64,000 nucleotides of DNA from Artocarpus heterophyllus (GCA_025403435.1 CM046351.1:26811730-26875729); one strand, 5' to 3'. Shown: positions 36,475 to 48,474, counted from the stretch's first letter. Made by a program: numbers and translations. Notes: generated by a model not told the origin, from the sequence alone.

Positions 36475-36869
36475 TGGAGTAAGTCACATAAGTTATTTAC
36501 ATCAATCGAGAGATTAAGAGTGATACTCTGCTAGTGATAATTTGAAAACTCCCTAAGAGCTTTTGTTCATAAATCATGAACACTAGCTTTGGGTTCTCTC
36601 AATTGTTTGGAAGGAGAGTTACCTGGTGGAAAAGCTATACGTGTGAGCCCACACTCACTCCGGTTGTAGATAGAGAATAGCAAAGAATACCAGTTGGTTG
36701 AGGCTCTTCTGGAACGTTACTTCTCTTCACGTTTTGCGAGGGTTCTTTAGCAATCAAAGGTTAGTAAGATTTGTTTAATTTATGTATATAGCATGTCAAA
36801 TTTGTGTTTTAAAAAAATACTCTAATGTAAAATTTTTAAAATTCTACTACGTATTATTTTTTCAACAAT

Positions 36870-36880
36870 TGGTATCAGAG
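36870..36880 (+). other. Copia-3 primer-binding site
   Basis: TGGTATCAGAG, two bases after the 5' LTR, matches the iMet tRNA complement. Confidence 0.95.
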
Positions 36881-37373
36881 TCATGGTTTTTACATAAATT
36901 TACAAGTTTGTGATCATACTATATGTATAAATTTTGTGATCTTAATCTCTTCTATGCTTGAATTTAATTTTATAGAGAGTTGGCACTCTAGGTTTCTATA
37001 TATAATATATGCTGTCATAGATTATGTGGTGAATGTTCATCAATTAATTATGGTTGATTAAATTGTTATTTAATTATTTATTAATTAATTAATTTATATC
37101 GGTTATGGTTTCTTAGAGATTAGAATGTGTATCTAGGTTTTTCATGTAATTAGATGGCGGACTATCATCCTTGTCTAAGAATTATTATTTAATTTTAAAT
37201 TTGTAAGAATTTTTTAATTAAATAATTATTTGGAGAAGACGGATCTAGAAGATTGATGATGGCGCTCCCAGGTATTTCCTGAGTCTTTAATTTTATGTTT
37301 TTGAATTGTTGAAAATAAAATTGATGAATTGCACTAAAAATTGTATTTTTTGGAATAGGATTTTTGCTCGGTT

Positions 37374-37573
37374 GGCATGCCGAACCCACCAGTTCGGCAG
37401 GCCGATGGTGACAGATTGGCAGGCCAGACGTGTGGTTCGGCAGGCTGTCAGTTGGGCAAAAATCAAGTGGCTCTAGCGGCAGGCCAAACTTTCATGAGTC
37501 GGCAGGCTGATCTTCCTGATCGGTAGGCCAATGGAGCATGACCGGTAGGCCGATCATCTTGATCGGACTATCG
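37374..37573 (+). repeat. Inverted-orientation word array in copia-3 leader
   Basis: Words of the GGCAGGCC type (reverse complement of GGCCTGCC) start at 37374, 37396, 37418, 37439, 37478, 37501, 37522, 37544 and 37565. A degenerate unit near 37454 fills the gap. Most spacings are 21-23 bp. The array lies between the primer-binding site and gag, so it is transcribed. Confidence 0.8.
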
Positions 37574-38544
37574 ACCGAGAGTTGGAAAATTTCCAAAAAA
37601 GGTGCAGTTTTAATTTTATTTTTGAGACAATTTTGAGAAACATTAAGTTTGGATATGATCGAAAATATGAAGTATTCGATTCATACGGGATTGAAGACTT
37701 AAAGATGGACATTACATGAAGAATGATACAGCTTAAGGATTCAAGGATGAAGAATCGATAATATATGTCTCGATTATTCTCTTGTAATCTTAGTTTTCTA
37801 TTCTCTAGGGTGGAGCCATAATATTACGATTATTTATTATTTTGCTTGTAGCTTTGCTTGATTGCTTTGCTTGATTGCTTTGCTTGTCTACATTATAATA
37901 TGATTTGCCATGTATATTGATAACATGTCATATAGAATAGGGAGTGCCGCTTATATTAAAATTGTTCATATATGTTCTTAAAATAAAACCTTAATTTCAA
38001 AAGATTGAATGGGAGAAGGTTTTCAAAGAGAGGACCTAAGGCCTCCATCGTTAGTCCAAAGGCAGAACATGGTGGTCCTGACCCCTAGGAAGGGATTTCT
38101 ATCATATACCAGATAAGATCTCTAAGAGGATAAGGTATTTTAGCACAATTTATGATTGCATACCCCTAAGTGGTGATTATAAATCATGGATAAAATATTA
38201 AAACAATGGTTATACACTCACGTTAATTTTATTATTAACCTCCCTTAGGAGCCCTGTTAATAAAATTAATGGCTAAAGAAACGATTATTAATATATGTTG
38301 GATCATACGGGTCTTGGATAGCATATATTAATCAGGAGGGGATCCGTGTTCCTAATTGAATTTGGCATGACTCCCCTAGGAGCTTGTTGAATTCTGAGTT
38401 GGGAATTATCGTTTTAAGGTTGTGATATTTTCAAGGTTTTGACACATAAACACATTTGTATATTTTTACATGATTGTGTTATCTTACTAAATTATTATAT
38501 GTTTGCTTATGTTTGATATATGATTATTTATTGTAGATTAAAAA

Positions 38545-41500
38545 ATGTCTAAAAATGCTTTATCATCGATACGTGACAAAAACCAATTAATTGGAGAGAA
38601 TTATAATGATTGGAAATGGAACCTTGATATCGTCATGTCCTTTGAGAAACTTAAATATGTACTAACAACCCCTTGTCCTCCCGAGCCTACGGGAGACTCA
38701 ACTAATGAGCAATTCCAAGCATATGATCACCAGAAAGATACTAATGATTAAGCCCTCTCCTATATTATGGCTAGCATGAATAATGTGTTGCATGCTTAAC
38801 ATCAGGATTATGAGACTACGAAGTAGATCTTGGATAATCTTGAGGATATGTTTGGAGGCCAGGCCATAACAAAGCGGCAAGGGGCACTTCAAAAACTCTT
38901 AAACTGTAAGCAGAGACCGGGGACATCTGTAAAGGAGCACATGATGTTGGTCATGGGTTAACTCACTGAGGCACAAACCAATGGAGCCTACATCGATGTT
39001 GAAACTCAGATGACTATGGCCTTTGAGATTCTGTCGAAGGAATTTATTCCATTTAGAGCTGCATTTGATTTAAGCAATAGACGGGATATGACCTTGATGG
39101 AATTAATGAAACAGTTATAGGAGTTTGAACTACTGATCAGGGAGTCTCCTGCGGGTGGAGAGGCCAACATAGTAGCTGCTTCTGGTTCCAATCCTAACTC
39201 TGGAATGGAAAGAAGCAACGGGCCAAAAACAGGAAGTCTTCTATTCTTGCTACCACTAAGAGCAAGAAGAAGAAGAAGAAGAACCTAAAGAAGCTTAAGT
39301 GCTTCTTTTGTGGAAAGGTTCGAGCATATCAAGAAGCATTGCAAGGACTTCCTTTCCAAAGGAGGTAGGTGTGATCTTCTATATTTAGAAACTTGTTTGG
39401 TTGAGGAATCCAGTGACATTTGGGTCATAGATTCCGATGCAACTAATCATGTTTGTGTTTCTCTATAGGGGTTAAAAGAAACGAGAAGTCTGCTGCATGA
39501 AGACTTCACGCTTTGGATGGATGATAGATCCTTGGTCTCAGTGGAAACAGTGGGAGATGTTCATCTTTATTTTGATAATTGTAGGAATTTATTTTTACAA
39601 GATTGTTTTTATGTTCCTAAATTTAAAAGGAATTTAATTTCTGTAGCTTGTTTATTTAAAGACTCCTATTTGGTTTCTTGTAATGATGAAGTGGTAATTC
39701 GTAAAAATAAATCTTTTGTTTATTCTGGATGGATGCAACATAATCTATATTTTATCAAACCTAAGATGGACTTATTGCTTAATGCTGAGACGAATGATAA
39801 TAACTCTAAAAGACTTAAAACTTCTCACTCTAATAAGACTTATCTTTGGCATTTGTGCCTTGGTCATATTAACCTGAACAAGATTCAAAGGATGGCAAGG
39901 GATGGACCTTTAAGTCACTTAAAGGTGGAATCTATACCTCAATGTGAATCTTGTTTGGAGGGTGAAATGACCAAAAGACCATTTGGGTCAAAGGGACAAT
40001 AGGATCAAAGGAGTTCTAGAACTTGTGCATAGTAATGCTTGCGGACCGATGAACATCCGGGCACAAGGAGGGTGTGAGTACTTCATCACTTTTATTAACG
40101 ATTACTCAAGATATGGGTATGTGTACCTGATGCACCACAAAAGCGAAACTTTTGACAAGTCCAGGGAGTTTCAGGCTAAAGTGGACAAGCAATTGGGTTG
40201 ACCCATAAAGGCACTTCGATTCGATCGAGGTGGGCAATACCTTTCTGATGAGTTCTTAGAACACTTATTAGAGAATGAGATTTTATCCTATTTGACTACG
40301 CCGGGCACTCTGCAGCAGAATGGCGTAGCGGAAAGAAGAAATAGGACTTTATTGGACATGATCAGGTCTATGATGAGTTATTCATCATTGCCTTTATCCT
40401 TTTGCGGATATACACTATAAACCGCATGTTATCTTTTCAAGAATATGCCTTCAAAATCGATCCCTAAAACTCCTCAAGAGTTGTGGACGGGTAGGAAGAC
40501 ATCCTTAAACCATATTCGCCTATGGGGATGTCCGGTTCATGTCCTGTTTAAGGATTCAAATAAGTTGGAAGCACGTTCGGAAGTTTGCGTGTTTATAGGA
40601 TATCCAAAGGGGACTAAATGGGGTTATTTTTATAACCCAAAGGAAAATAAAGTCGTAGTTTCAACTACTACAACTTTCCTTAAGGAGAGTTACATGGACG
40701 ACTTTAAACGTCAAAGCAAAGTGGTGTTTAAGGAGTTAAGGAGTGATCCGATCACTCTAGAGGTTCTAAATGAAACCATTCCGATCGGTGTAGAAAAACC
40801 AAACAAACCTGAACAACAACCCCAGGGGCTTCGGCGTAATGGGAGGATCAGGCGTCAACCTGATTAGTATATGTTCAATGGAGAGGTCTTCTTGGCTGAA
40901 CCGGATGAACATGACAAGGATCCTTATACTTACATAGAAGCTATGGAGGATGTTGATTCAAAACTCTGGACAGAGGCCATGAATGTAGAGATGAAGTTTA
41001 TGGAGACTAATCAGGTCTGGGAGTTTATGGATCTTCTCGAAGGGATAAAACCTATAGGGTGTAAGTAGATCTACAAGAGAAAAAGAGGAGTGGATGGAAA
41101 GTTCGAAACCTTTAAGGCTAGACTAGTAGCTAAGGGTTATACGCAAAAGGAAGGAATCGATTATGAGGAAACCTTTTCGCTGTAGCCATGCTTAAGTCCA
41201 TCTGGATCCTATTGTCCATAGCTGTTACTCTTGACTACGAGATTTGACAGATGGATGTCAAGACGGCTTTTCTGAATGGCTATCTTGATGAGTCCATTTA
41301 TACGGAACAACCAGATGGGTTCAAGGTCACGGGTCAAGAGGGTAAGGTTTGTAAGCTGCTGAAGTCAATTTATGGACTTAAGCAGGCTTCCCGTTCTTGG
41401 AACATAAGATTTGATCAGGTGATCAAGACTTATGAGTTCTCACAAAATATGATGAACCATGTGTTTACAAACATATAAAGGATGGGAATGTGGTTTTTCT

Positions 41501-42497
41501 ATTGCTCTATGTAGATGACATTCTGCTAATTGGTAATGACATTGGGGCATTGTCATTGGTCAAATTATGGTTGACCAAGCAATTTGACATGAAGGATTTG
41601 GGTGAGGCTAATTTTGTTCTCGGTATCTAGATCTTTCGGGATAGGAAGAACAAAATGATAGCTTTTTCCTAGGCCGGCTACATAGATAAAATTCTCAGGA
41701 GGTTTGCAATGTAGAATTCCAAGAAAGGTGGGCAACTATCTAGGTCTAGAATTACTCTTTCTAAAAAAAACTCTCCAACGTCTCATAAAGAAAGAGAATA
41801 CATGAAGAAGGTGCCTTATGCTTCGGCAATGGGTAGTCTCATGTATGCCATGCTTTGCACACGACCGGATACTAGTTATGCGGTCAGGATTGTAAGTCAA
41901 TTTTAGGCGGATCCAAGACCGAACCACTGGGTTGCGGTCAAGCATATTTTCAAGTACTTGAGAAGGACTCGAGGGTATATGCTTGTGTATTCGGGTGAGG
42001 AATTAACTCCTCTAGGATATACTGACTTAGATTTTCAATCCTATCTGGATTCTAAGAAATCAACTTTGGGTTTTATGTTTACTATAGGCGGCGGTGCCAT
42101 TAGTTGGAGAAGTGTGAAGCAAGATTGCACTTCGAATTCAACGATGGAGGCTGAGCATGTGGCATCTAGTGATATTTCAAAAGAAGCAGTGTGGCTTCAC
42201 AAGTTTCTTGGGGATTTTGAGGTAGTTCCTGGTATGGATAAGGCGGTATCACTATACTATGATAACAGTACGGCGGTAGCTAATGCTAAGGAACCAAGAT
42301 TTCATAAGAAGAGTAAGCATATTGATTAGAAGTATCATGTGATTAAGGACTTCGTTGAGGGCAGGTATGTCATAGTGTGCAAGATCGCGTCAGAGGACAA
42401 TTTAGTTGATCCATTTACGAAGACACTTACTAGGAGAGTCTTCGAGAAGCATGTGGAAGCTATTGGGATACGAGATTTGTCGTATTTACTCACTTAG
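38545..42497 (+). pseudogene. Copia-3 gag-pol (dead)
   Basis: Gag starts at the ATG at 38545 and is stopped at 38749. It can be followed in frame pieces to a zinc-knuckle site near 39298-39345 (CFFCGK, frameshift, EHIKKHC). The protease reads WVIDSDATNH, with the usual Gly of DSGA replaced by Asp. The pre-integrase HHCC region is at 39845-39965 ('YLWHLCLGHINLNKIQRMA', CESC). In integrase the first catalytic Asp is Asn (VHSNACGP near 40025); FDRGGQY and the Glu in GVAERRNR remain. RT runs from about 41050 to 41640, with an intact-looking YVDD near 41510 behind a frameshift. RNase H is at 41958-42329 ('SKKSTLGFMFTIGG', 'YYDNSTAV'). The frame closes with TAG at 42495-42497. Confidence 0.9.
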
Positions 42498-42511
42498 TGC
42501 AAGTGAGAGTT

Positions 42512-44539
42512 TGTTAGATATGTATGCCCTAAGGAGCAAAAATAAAATAAGTTTTTGAAGACATTTTTATCAATAAAGAATTTATTTATTATTAATATAC
42601 CAAATCTTATCCTCTTTATGTTCATATTTGTTGAATGTATGTTAAGCAAACAATAGTCTAAGACTGTCGGTCTAAACCTTAAAGAATTGGGCATATGATA
42701 GATAGATTATGCAGAAGACACGATTCTTAAGGTGATGGTCTAAATCATAAGATCCGCAATTAAGAGAATAAAGTTGGGGCTTTATTCATGTAAAGATTGT
42801 TATATTATCTATATCTCTTTTGGGAGATAGTTTGTCTTGACCATTGGAGGTAGACTCCGTGAATAGAAATATTGACACGTTGTCATAGGTGACGATGTGT
42901 TGGATCGGGACATAAAGGGAATAGATTTGGATTAATAATTTTGTCTTGGCAAATCGATTCACTTTAGACAATCATTTGTATTGTATCTTAATCTTGAGAT
43001 GAATAGTGGGCCCGTTGTCTTGACTTGTATCTTTTGATGTACCAAAGGGTGACACCCACATTTTAATAGTAATATGCATGCCGGTATGTTAGAGGCATGA
43101 CTCTTGATAGCGTAGACTTGTTATTCATAGATATGGAATCTATAGCTCATCTTTAGAAGTAATGATATCCTCTTATATGCGTTATCCTGTAATTGAAAAA
43201 CTGGAACACTCAACCATTTAGATACATAGGTGTAACTGCATGGTATACTGTCTTTAGATAGTAAGCTTTCCAATGGTGAGATAATAGAACGTAAGATAAA
43301 AACAATCAGGAGAGTAAGACAGAACTTGTCCTTAAGCCGATTATAGATAATCATATGGGGATACGATACACTATGATATGTCATGGAGACTTAGCTACAT
43401 GAGCTTCGTAATTCTACATAGTTCGAGAGTGCAGCTTCAAGCTTTTAGTAGAGTAGCGTTGGAGTTAATAATTATGAAATGTACATCTGGGATATTGGGT
43501 TTTACAGTTATCAGGAGCTTGAACTATATAGGTTCATTTGGTCCCCTTTGCTAGCTCACAACATCCTGTAACAATACAGCGTGCTTTTCCATTAATTGGT
43601 AACTTATGTCAGATTTATCAGATTGGTTAAAATTTGAAAAAATCAGATAATTCATGTCTATTTATTGGTTGAATTAATTTTGTGATAAAATTGATTCAAG
43701 ATAAACTTGTTGAATTATTGGGATTGGATAATTCTTGTCTGTTTATCGGTTGTTTTAATTTTGGATAAATTAGATCAAGATAAACTTGTAGAATTGTTGG
43801 GAATTCATTTATTTTCTTAGAGATTATCTAGATAAAGTTGTTTTAATCAGATAGCTTCTCTATTAGGTTATTTGAATTAAAACTAAGACTTTATCCTATA
43901 GAATCTCGTGTGGAAAATAAAAGATTCGCTGAGATCTTTATTCGACAGTTCGGCCTACCAATCCACGTGTTTGACCTGCCGATGGGGCTGTTTGGCCTGC
44001 CGATGGTGTTTGGCCTGCCAATGAGCGAAGGATAAGATCATGCATTTTTATGCGGATCTTATCAAATATTAATCTGAATTTGATTCTAATCTGAATTTTT
44101 GAGACCTAATCTGGTAAGACTGACCCGAGACCCAACCTCCATAAATAGGAAGCAAGTTACATAAGTTATTTAGATCAATTAAGAGATTAAGAGTGATACT
44201 CTGCTAGTGAGAATATGAAAACTCTTTGAGAGCTTTTGTTCACAAATCACGAACACTAGCTTTAGGTTCTCTCGATTGGTTGGAAGGAGAGTCACTTGGT
44301 AGAAGAGCTGTACGTGTGAGCCCACACTCACTCTGGTCGTAGATAGAGAATAGCAAAGAAGACCAGTTGGTTGAAGCTCTTCTAGAATGTTACTTCTCTT
44401 CGCGTTTTGCGTGGGTTCTTCAACAATCAAAGGTTAGTAAAATCTGTTTAATGTATGCATATAACATATCAAATTTGTGTTTTGAAAAATACTCTGATGT
44501 AAAATTTTTAAAATTTCACTGTGTCCTATTTTTCCAACA
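42512..44539 (+). repeat. Copia-3 3' LTR
   Basis: 2028 bp, from TGTTAGAT to CAACA, preceded by purine-rich CAAGTGAGAGT (42500-42511). It carries a four-unit word array. Confidence 0.95.
43951..44020 (+). repeat. Four-unit word array in copia-3 3' LTR
   Basis: Words start at 43951, 43972, 43993 and 44011 (spacings 21, 21, 18): CGGCCTACC, TGACCTGCC, TGGCCTGCC and TGGCCTGCC. One unit more than in the 5' LTR of the same element. Confidence 0.8.
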
Positions 44540-44544
44540 ACTAT
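44540..44544. repeat. Target-site duplication ACTAT (right)
   Basis: Identical to 34869-34873. Confidence 0.95.
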
Positions 44545-46544
44545 CAACCCCAAAAACCTCCCTACAGATCCTGGGTTAAAACGTCTAAATGTTCGAGAAG
44601 AAGTTCGAAGAGCATGCATGTTAAAGGGCCCTTGTCAACCTAAAAATCATAATTTACCTTCTACAAAATTTGGACAAAATGCAAAATGTTTAAACATGCT
44701 TGTTCAACGAATATGCTACGTGGTTTGTATATAGTGTAGCAAAAGGTGTTGCCTTTTGTCTTTTTTGTTAGTTTTTAAACCGAATACGGAAGAACAAGCA
44801 GGCGGTGATTTTTTTGTTGGTGAATAATTCTCATATTGAAAGAAAAAGAAAAAGACTTCAAACTCATGTTGAAGGCCACAATAGTGTTCACAACCAAGCT
44901 TGGAAGTATTGTGAAGTTTTGATAAACCAAAAGCAATATATTAAAACTTCTTTCTCTAACCAATTAGATCAAGCTTGAAACCAATATTGAAGAAGATTGA
45001 ATGCATCAATTGATTGTATTTTATTTCTATTATGACAAGGGCTTGTATTTATAGTGATGATGAAACAGATAATTCAAGAAATTAAGGTAACTTTTTTGAG
45101 CTTTTAAAGTTTCTTGTTGATCACAATGATAATATAATATTTGTCACATTAAAGAATACTCCTAAAAATCTCAAATGAATAGCACCTAGTATTTACAAGG
45201 ATATTCTAAATGTTGTTATTGTTGCAACTATCAATAATATCATAAAAGATATGAGTGATGCATTATTTTCTATTTTAGTTGATGAATCTTGAGATGTTTC
45301 AATGAATAGCAAATAGTTATTGTGTTGCACTATGTGGATAAGAATGATTTTGTAATTGAACGTGTCGTGGGTGTTGAACATGTTACTGGCATGACAGCTT
45401 TCTTACTTAAGACTGTAATTGATCATTTATTTTTTAGTTTTAAATTAAGCATATCTAGACTATAAAGGCAAGATTATAATGGAGCTAACAATATAAAAGG
45501 AGAGTTCAACGGTTTAAATACTCTTATTTTCAACCTTGTGCATTTTACATTCACTATCAACTTCAATTTGCTCTCATAGCTGTAGCCAAAAAAAAAAAAA
45601 AAAAAGGGGTGTTAAAGTCGGAACACTCTTCTTTTTAGTCACTAGTGTGATTCATTTGTCAGAGCTGTTGCTAAACGATGTGATATTCTTCATCAAAATA
45701 GCTATAATCTTTGAAAAACTTTATAGTGGTGAGTGTTTGAGCAGGAAAGGCTTAAATCAACAAACTACTCATAAACGTTTTGCTGATACATAATGGAGCT
45801 CACGTAATGAATTTTTAATTAGTTTGATTATGATGTTCTCACCTACAAATTGATCTTCTTGAAGCAATCGTAAACATTAGTTTGATTATGATGGTCTTGA
45901 ACAAATTTTTTTATTTTGTAGAAAACACAATATTGATTTTTCAAACATGAATGATATGTTTATAACTCGAAGTAAAAAACTCAAGAAATTAAACATTTGT
46001 ATCATTTTTATATCGAATTATTCTACTATATCATTGATATGCAACTCAAAGAATTAAATGATTATTTTACTAAGAAAAATACTGAGTTGATTCTTTGTGT
46101 AGCATGTCTAAGCCCTGATAATTCATTCTTATTGATTTGTCTTGCTTATTTTTTTCCAGAAGATTTATCTATAGATGATCTAAAGATACCTGATGATTAG
46201 CTTGAAATTTATTTTCGTGATATACAGTCTAGCAACAAGTTTAAAGAAATAGAAGACATTAGAGATCTTGCAAAGAAGTTGGCTGAGACAAGAAAAGATA
46301 AGGTCTACATTTTAATGTATTTGCTCATTAAACTTGCATTAATCCTTCCAATTGTCACTGCTATATGGTTCAGAGAGTATTTTCTACTATGAAAATTACG
46401 AAGAATTGCTTACGGAATGAAATGAAAGATTAATGAATGAATGATAATCTAATGTGTATATCGAAAAAAAAATTAAAAGAAATTGACAATAAGATTATCA
46501 TGCACCACTTTCAAAGTATGAAAACTCACATAGTACAATTGTAA
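44545..46544 (+). pseudogene. hAT transposase pseudogene (TTF-type zinc finger, hAT dimerisation)
   Basis: The N-terminal zinc-finger region spans 44545-44980 ('NPKNLPTDPG', 'EVRRACMLKGPCQPKNH', later 'RLQTHVEGHNSVHNQAW'). A catalytic RNase H-like region lies at about 45080-45790 ('LLKFLVDHNDNIIFVTLKN', 'DMSDALFSILVDES', 'YNGANNIKGEFNGLNTL'). The C-terminal hAT dimerisation region lies at 45990-46544 ('DMQLKELNDYF', 'KLALILPIVTAI'), ending HIVQL and a TAA at 46542-46544. The family cuts and pastes hAT elements; related host-domesticated proteins exist. Many stops, an A-run at 45589-45605 and frameshifts leave it dead. I named the family from these phrases, without a database search. Confidence 0.85.
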
Positions 46545-46650
46545 TATTGTTTTTACATTGATAAAATTTTATTGCCAAGTATTTTTTTATTATTATATAT
46601 TATGCTTTTAATTTATTTGTGCCAGTGAATTAAATTCTAAATCCGTGTTG

Positions 46651-46658
46651 TGTGTGAT
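46651..46658. repeat. hAT 8-bp target duplication (right)
   Basis: TGTGTGAT, pairing with 33888-33895; copia-2 coding and purine tract resume here. Confidence 0.8.
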
Positions 46659-46683
46659 ATCTATTCACCAAGTTGAGGGAAGG

Positions 46684-46893
46684 CATTGAGATACTGAGAT
46701 ATTAGTTGTACAAATCTTTGTAATTATTCTTCCTAATTCTAGGTGATTGCTCTTGGTTATAGGTGATTATGTTGCTGTCTGTAAAGCTTGATTTTAGGGT
46801 ATTGAGTCATGCATATTCTCTACATATACTCTGTACTTGAACGGGTGAAAACGTGAATGAAAATGTACTATTCATCATCTCTGATTTTGAAGT
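46684..46893 (+). repeat. Copia-2 3' LTR
   Basis: About 210 bp, beginning CATTGAGATACT where the 5' LTR has TGTTGAGATACT. It is preceded by purine-rich GTTGAGGGAAGG. It is some 40 bp shorter than the 5' LTR. Confidence 0.8.
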
Positions 46894-47272
46894 TTCTATT
46901 CATCTCAATATCTTTCTACTTTCTTCTCACTATTTCTCTCTTTCTACTCAATTCTTTCTTTATTGCAAAAATCATGTAGTTACAATAATTACCAGTACTG
47001 AAACTACAACTCTCTCTCTCTCTTAATTAATTAAATTGATCAATCACAGTCCTCATTCATGAATCACTGAAAGTCTCATATTGTTCTTGGACAAGGTATT
47101 TACGCACGTGCAATTTATTGACAATATTCTCATCCCTATATTGATAATAAATATGTGCTACGTGTAGAAAATGGTGCACTGCATCTGTCTTGGACGATGA
47201 CATGCATGAACAGCCAAAGGGCATAGTCCAAATATATAATATTTTAAAGTATATGTATATATCTACATGTAC

Positions 47273-47307
<35 letters not shown>

Positions 47308-48474
47308 AAGTTTCATGACTTGCGCTGATTGGCATGTGCAAGGACTCAGGGACATTAATGTTAAGGACAAACATACTCGTCGGTGTTTTATTCAAATTAA
47401 ATTCTGAGTATTCTTTAATACCAACTAGATTATGTAAAATATACACTCAAGCGAGTGTGCGTAAACATGTGAGTTTAACTATATACGTATATAGACTCAA
47501 ATTTTTTGTCCATTTTTTAGTGTTCATGTCCAACTAATCATGTTATGAACATCATTTAATGAAAAATATATAAAAATCAATTAGATACCATTTTAAACTT
47601 TTTAAATAATATGTGGTAAAAATTTTGATACGATACTATTTAGGATATCAAAATTGAACAATATTTTTGAATCCTATGTGTAGACATGATTGTCTAAATT
47701 AAACAATGAAATTTATCATTTTTTTCCTCTTTTTAAAGGAAAAAAAAAAAACTAAGGCAATGAGTGAGAGTTTTTTGCTTTAGATTTTTGTTGAAACAAA
47801 ATGAGACTACCTCTTTTCCAAAACTTGATTGCGTAAGGGGATGGAAAGCAAAGGTTTTACACAAAATGTATTCTCAAACAATTGTGGCATGACTATCGCC
47901 CATCTATAGTTCACAAAAATGAAAAACAAAAAGAGAAAATTAGGGAATGTGTCCCCTTAATTTCCTTTTGTAGTAATTTGTACCCTTTCTTAAATGGAGA
48001 AATAGTGAAAATAATAATTCTATGATATTTAAGAGAGGGTATTAAATTTTACAGTCTCTTACCGGAGAATCTTTGTATATTATTATTTTTACATGAAAAG
48101 AAGAAGAAGAAGAAGAAGAAGAAAGAAGAAGAAGCAGCGAAAGAGATCTTCTTACGTTTCATGTTGGGCTACGGAATCACACTTTTAGCCCAATGTAATT
48201 GTACCTGATATTTAGATGGACCTAACCCTAAATGTTGGGCTTAGGCCTAAGAAGTTCTGGTGGGGATTGATTTTGGGAATTTTCAGAAATGCTCCAAAAG
48301 AGTGGACCGCAAAATTGTTCAAAATGGCAGATTTGTTAACATTTTAAAACAAATAACAAACTTCCAAAAATTGAAAATAAATGTCATATTTTAAAATTAT
48401 AAACTTATTTCAATTTTATCTATTTTTTTCTCAAATCCGACAAAAAAAAAAAAAAAAACCTCCTTTATCAACTC
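46894..48474. other. AT-rich intergenic stretch
   Basis: No gene is supported. It holds a CT-rich run (47010-47025), a (TA)n run (47275-47295), an A-run near 47740, a (GAA)n microsatellite (48098-48133) and a poly-A run (48441-48458). Confidence 0.6.
48098..48133. repeat. (GAA)n microsatellite
   Basis: Tandem GAA/AAG triplets with one interruption. Confidence 0.9.

Larger units (their letters stand above)
34874..36867 (+). repeat. Copia-3 5' LTR
   Basis: 1994 bp, from TGTTAGAC to CAACA. It contains a word array at 36312-36362 and a TATA box at 36467. Confidence 0.95.
34874..44539 (+). mobile_element. Copia-3: Ty1/copia element with 2-kb LTRs (Angela-like)
   Basis: A complete but degenerate 9666-bp element with LTRs 34874-36867 and 42512-44539, an iMet primer-binding site, plus-strand gag-pol and a perfect duplication ACTAT. 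It disrupts the hAT transposase. In a 220-bp sample the LTRs differ at roughly 8% of positions. LTRs this long are unusual for copia and point to an Angela-like lineage, as does the Gag ('YNDWKWNLDIVMSFEKLKYV'). A third LTR of this family remains at 2285-3105. Confidence 0.9.
33896..46650 (+). mobile_element. hAT DNA transposon split by copia-3
   Basis: The left end reads CAGGCACGAATTTA and the right end, reverse-complemented, CAACACGGATTTA; these are short imperfect terminal inverted repeats. An 8-bp duplication flanks them and copia-2 coding resumes beyond. Without copia-3 (34874-44539 plus one 5-bp duplication) the element is about 3.1 kb. It encodes a decayed transposase of the TTF-type zinc-finger/hAT-dimerisation family. 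Confidence 0.8.
24761..46893 (+). mobile_element. Copia-2: old RE1-like Ty1/copia element with nested insertions
   Basis: Short related LTRs at 24761-25013 and 46684-46893 enclose decayed copia gag-pol on the plus strand. Inside lie a solo LTR (28862-32846) and a hAT element (33896-46650). Removing these and one copy of each duplication leaves about 5.4 kb, a normal copia length. Possible 5-bp flanks are TTCTC (24756-24760) and TTCTA (46894-46898). The 3' end is recognised from the coding tail and purine-rich GTTGAGGGAAGG just before 46684. It is the oldest layer of this nest. Confidence 0.85.

Noticed and set aside
47057..47446. 129-codon minus-strand frame
   Set aside because: A large part comes from a TA-rich simple repeat; no other support.
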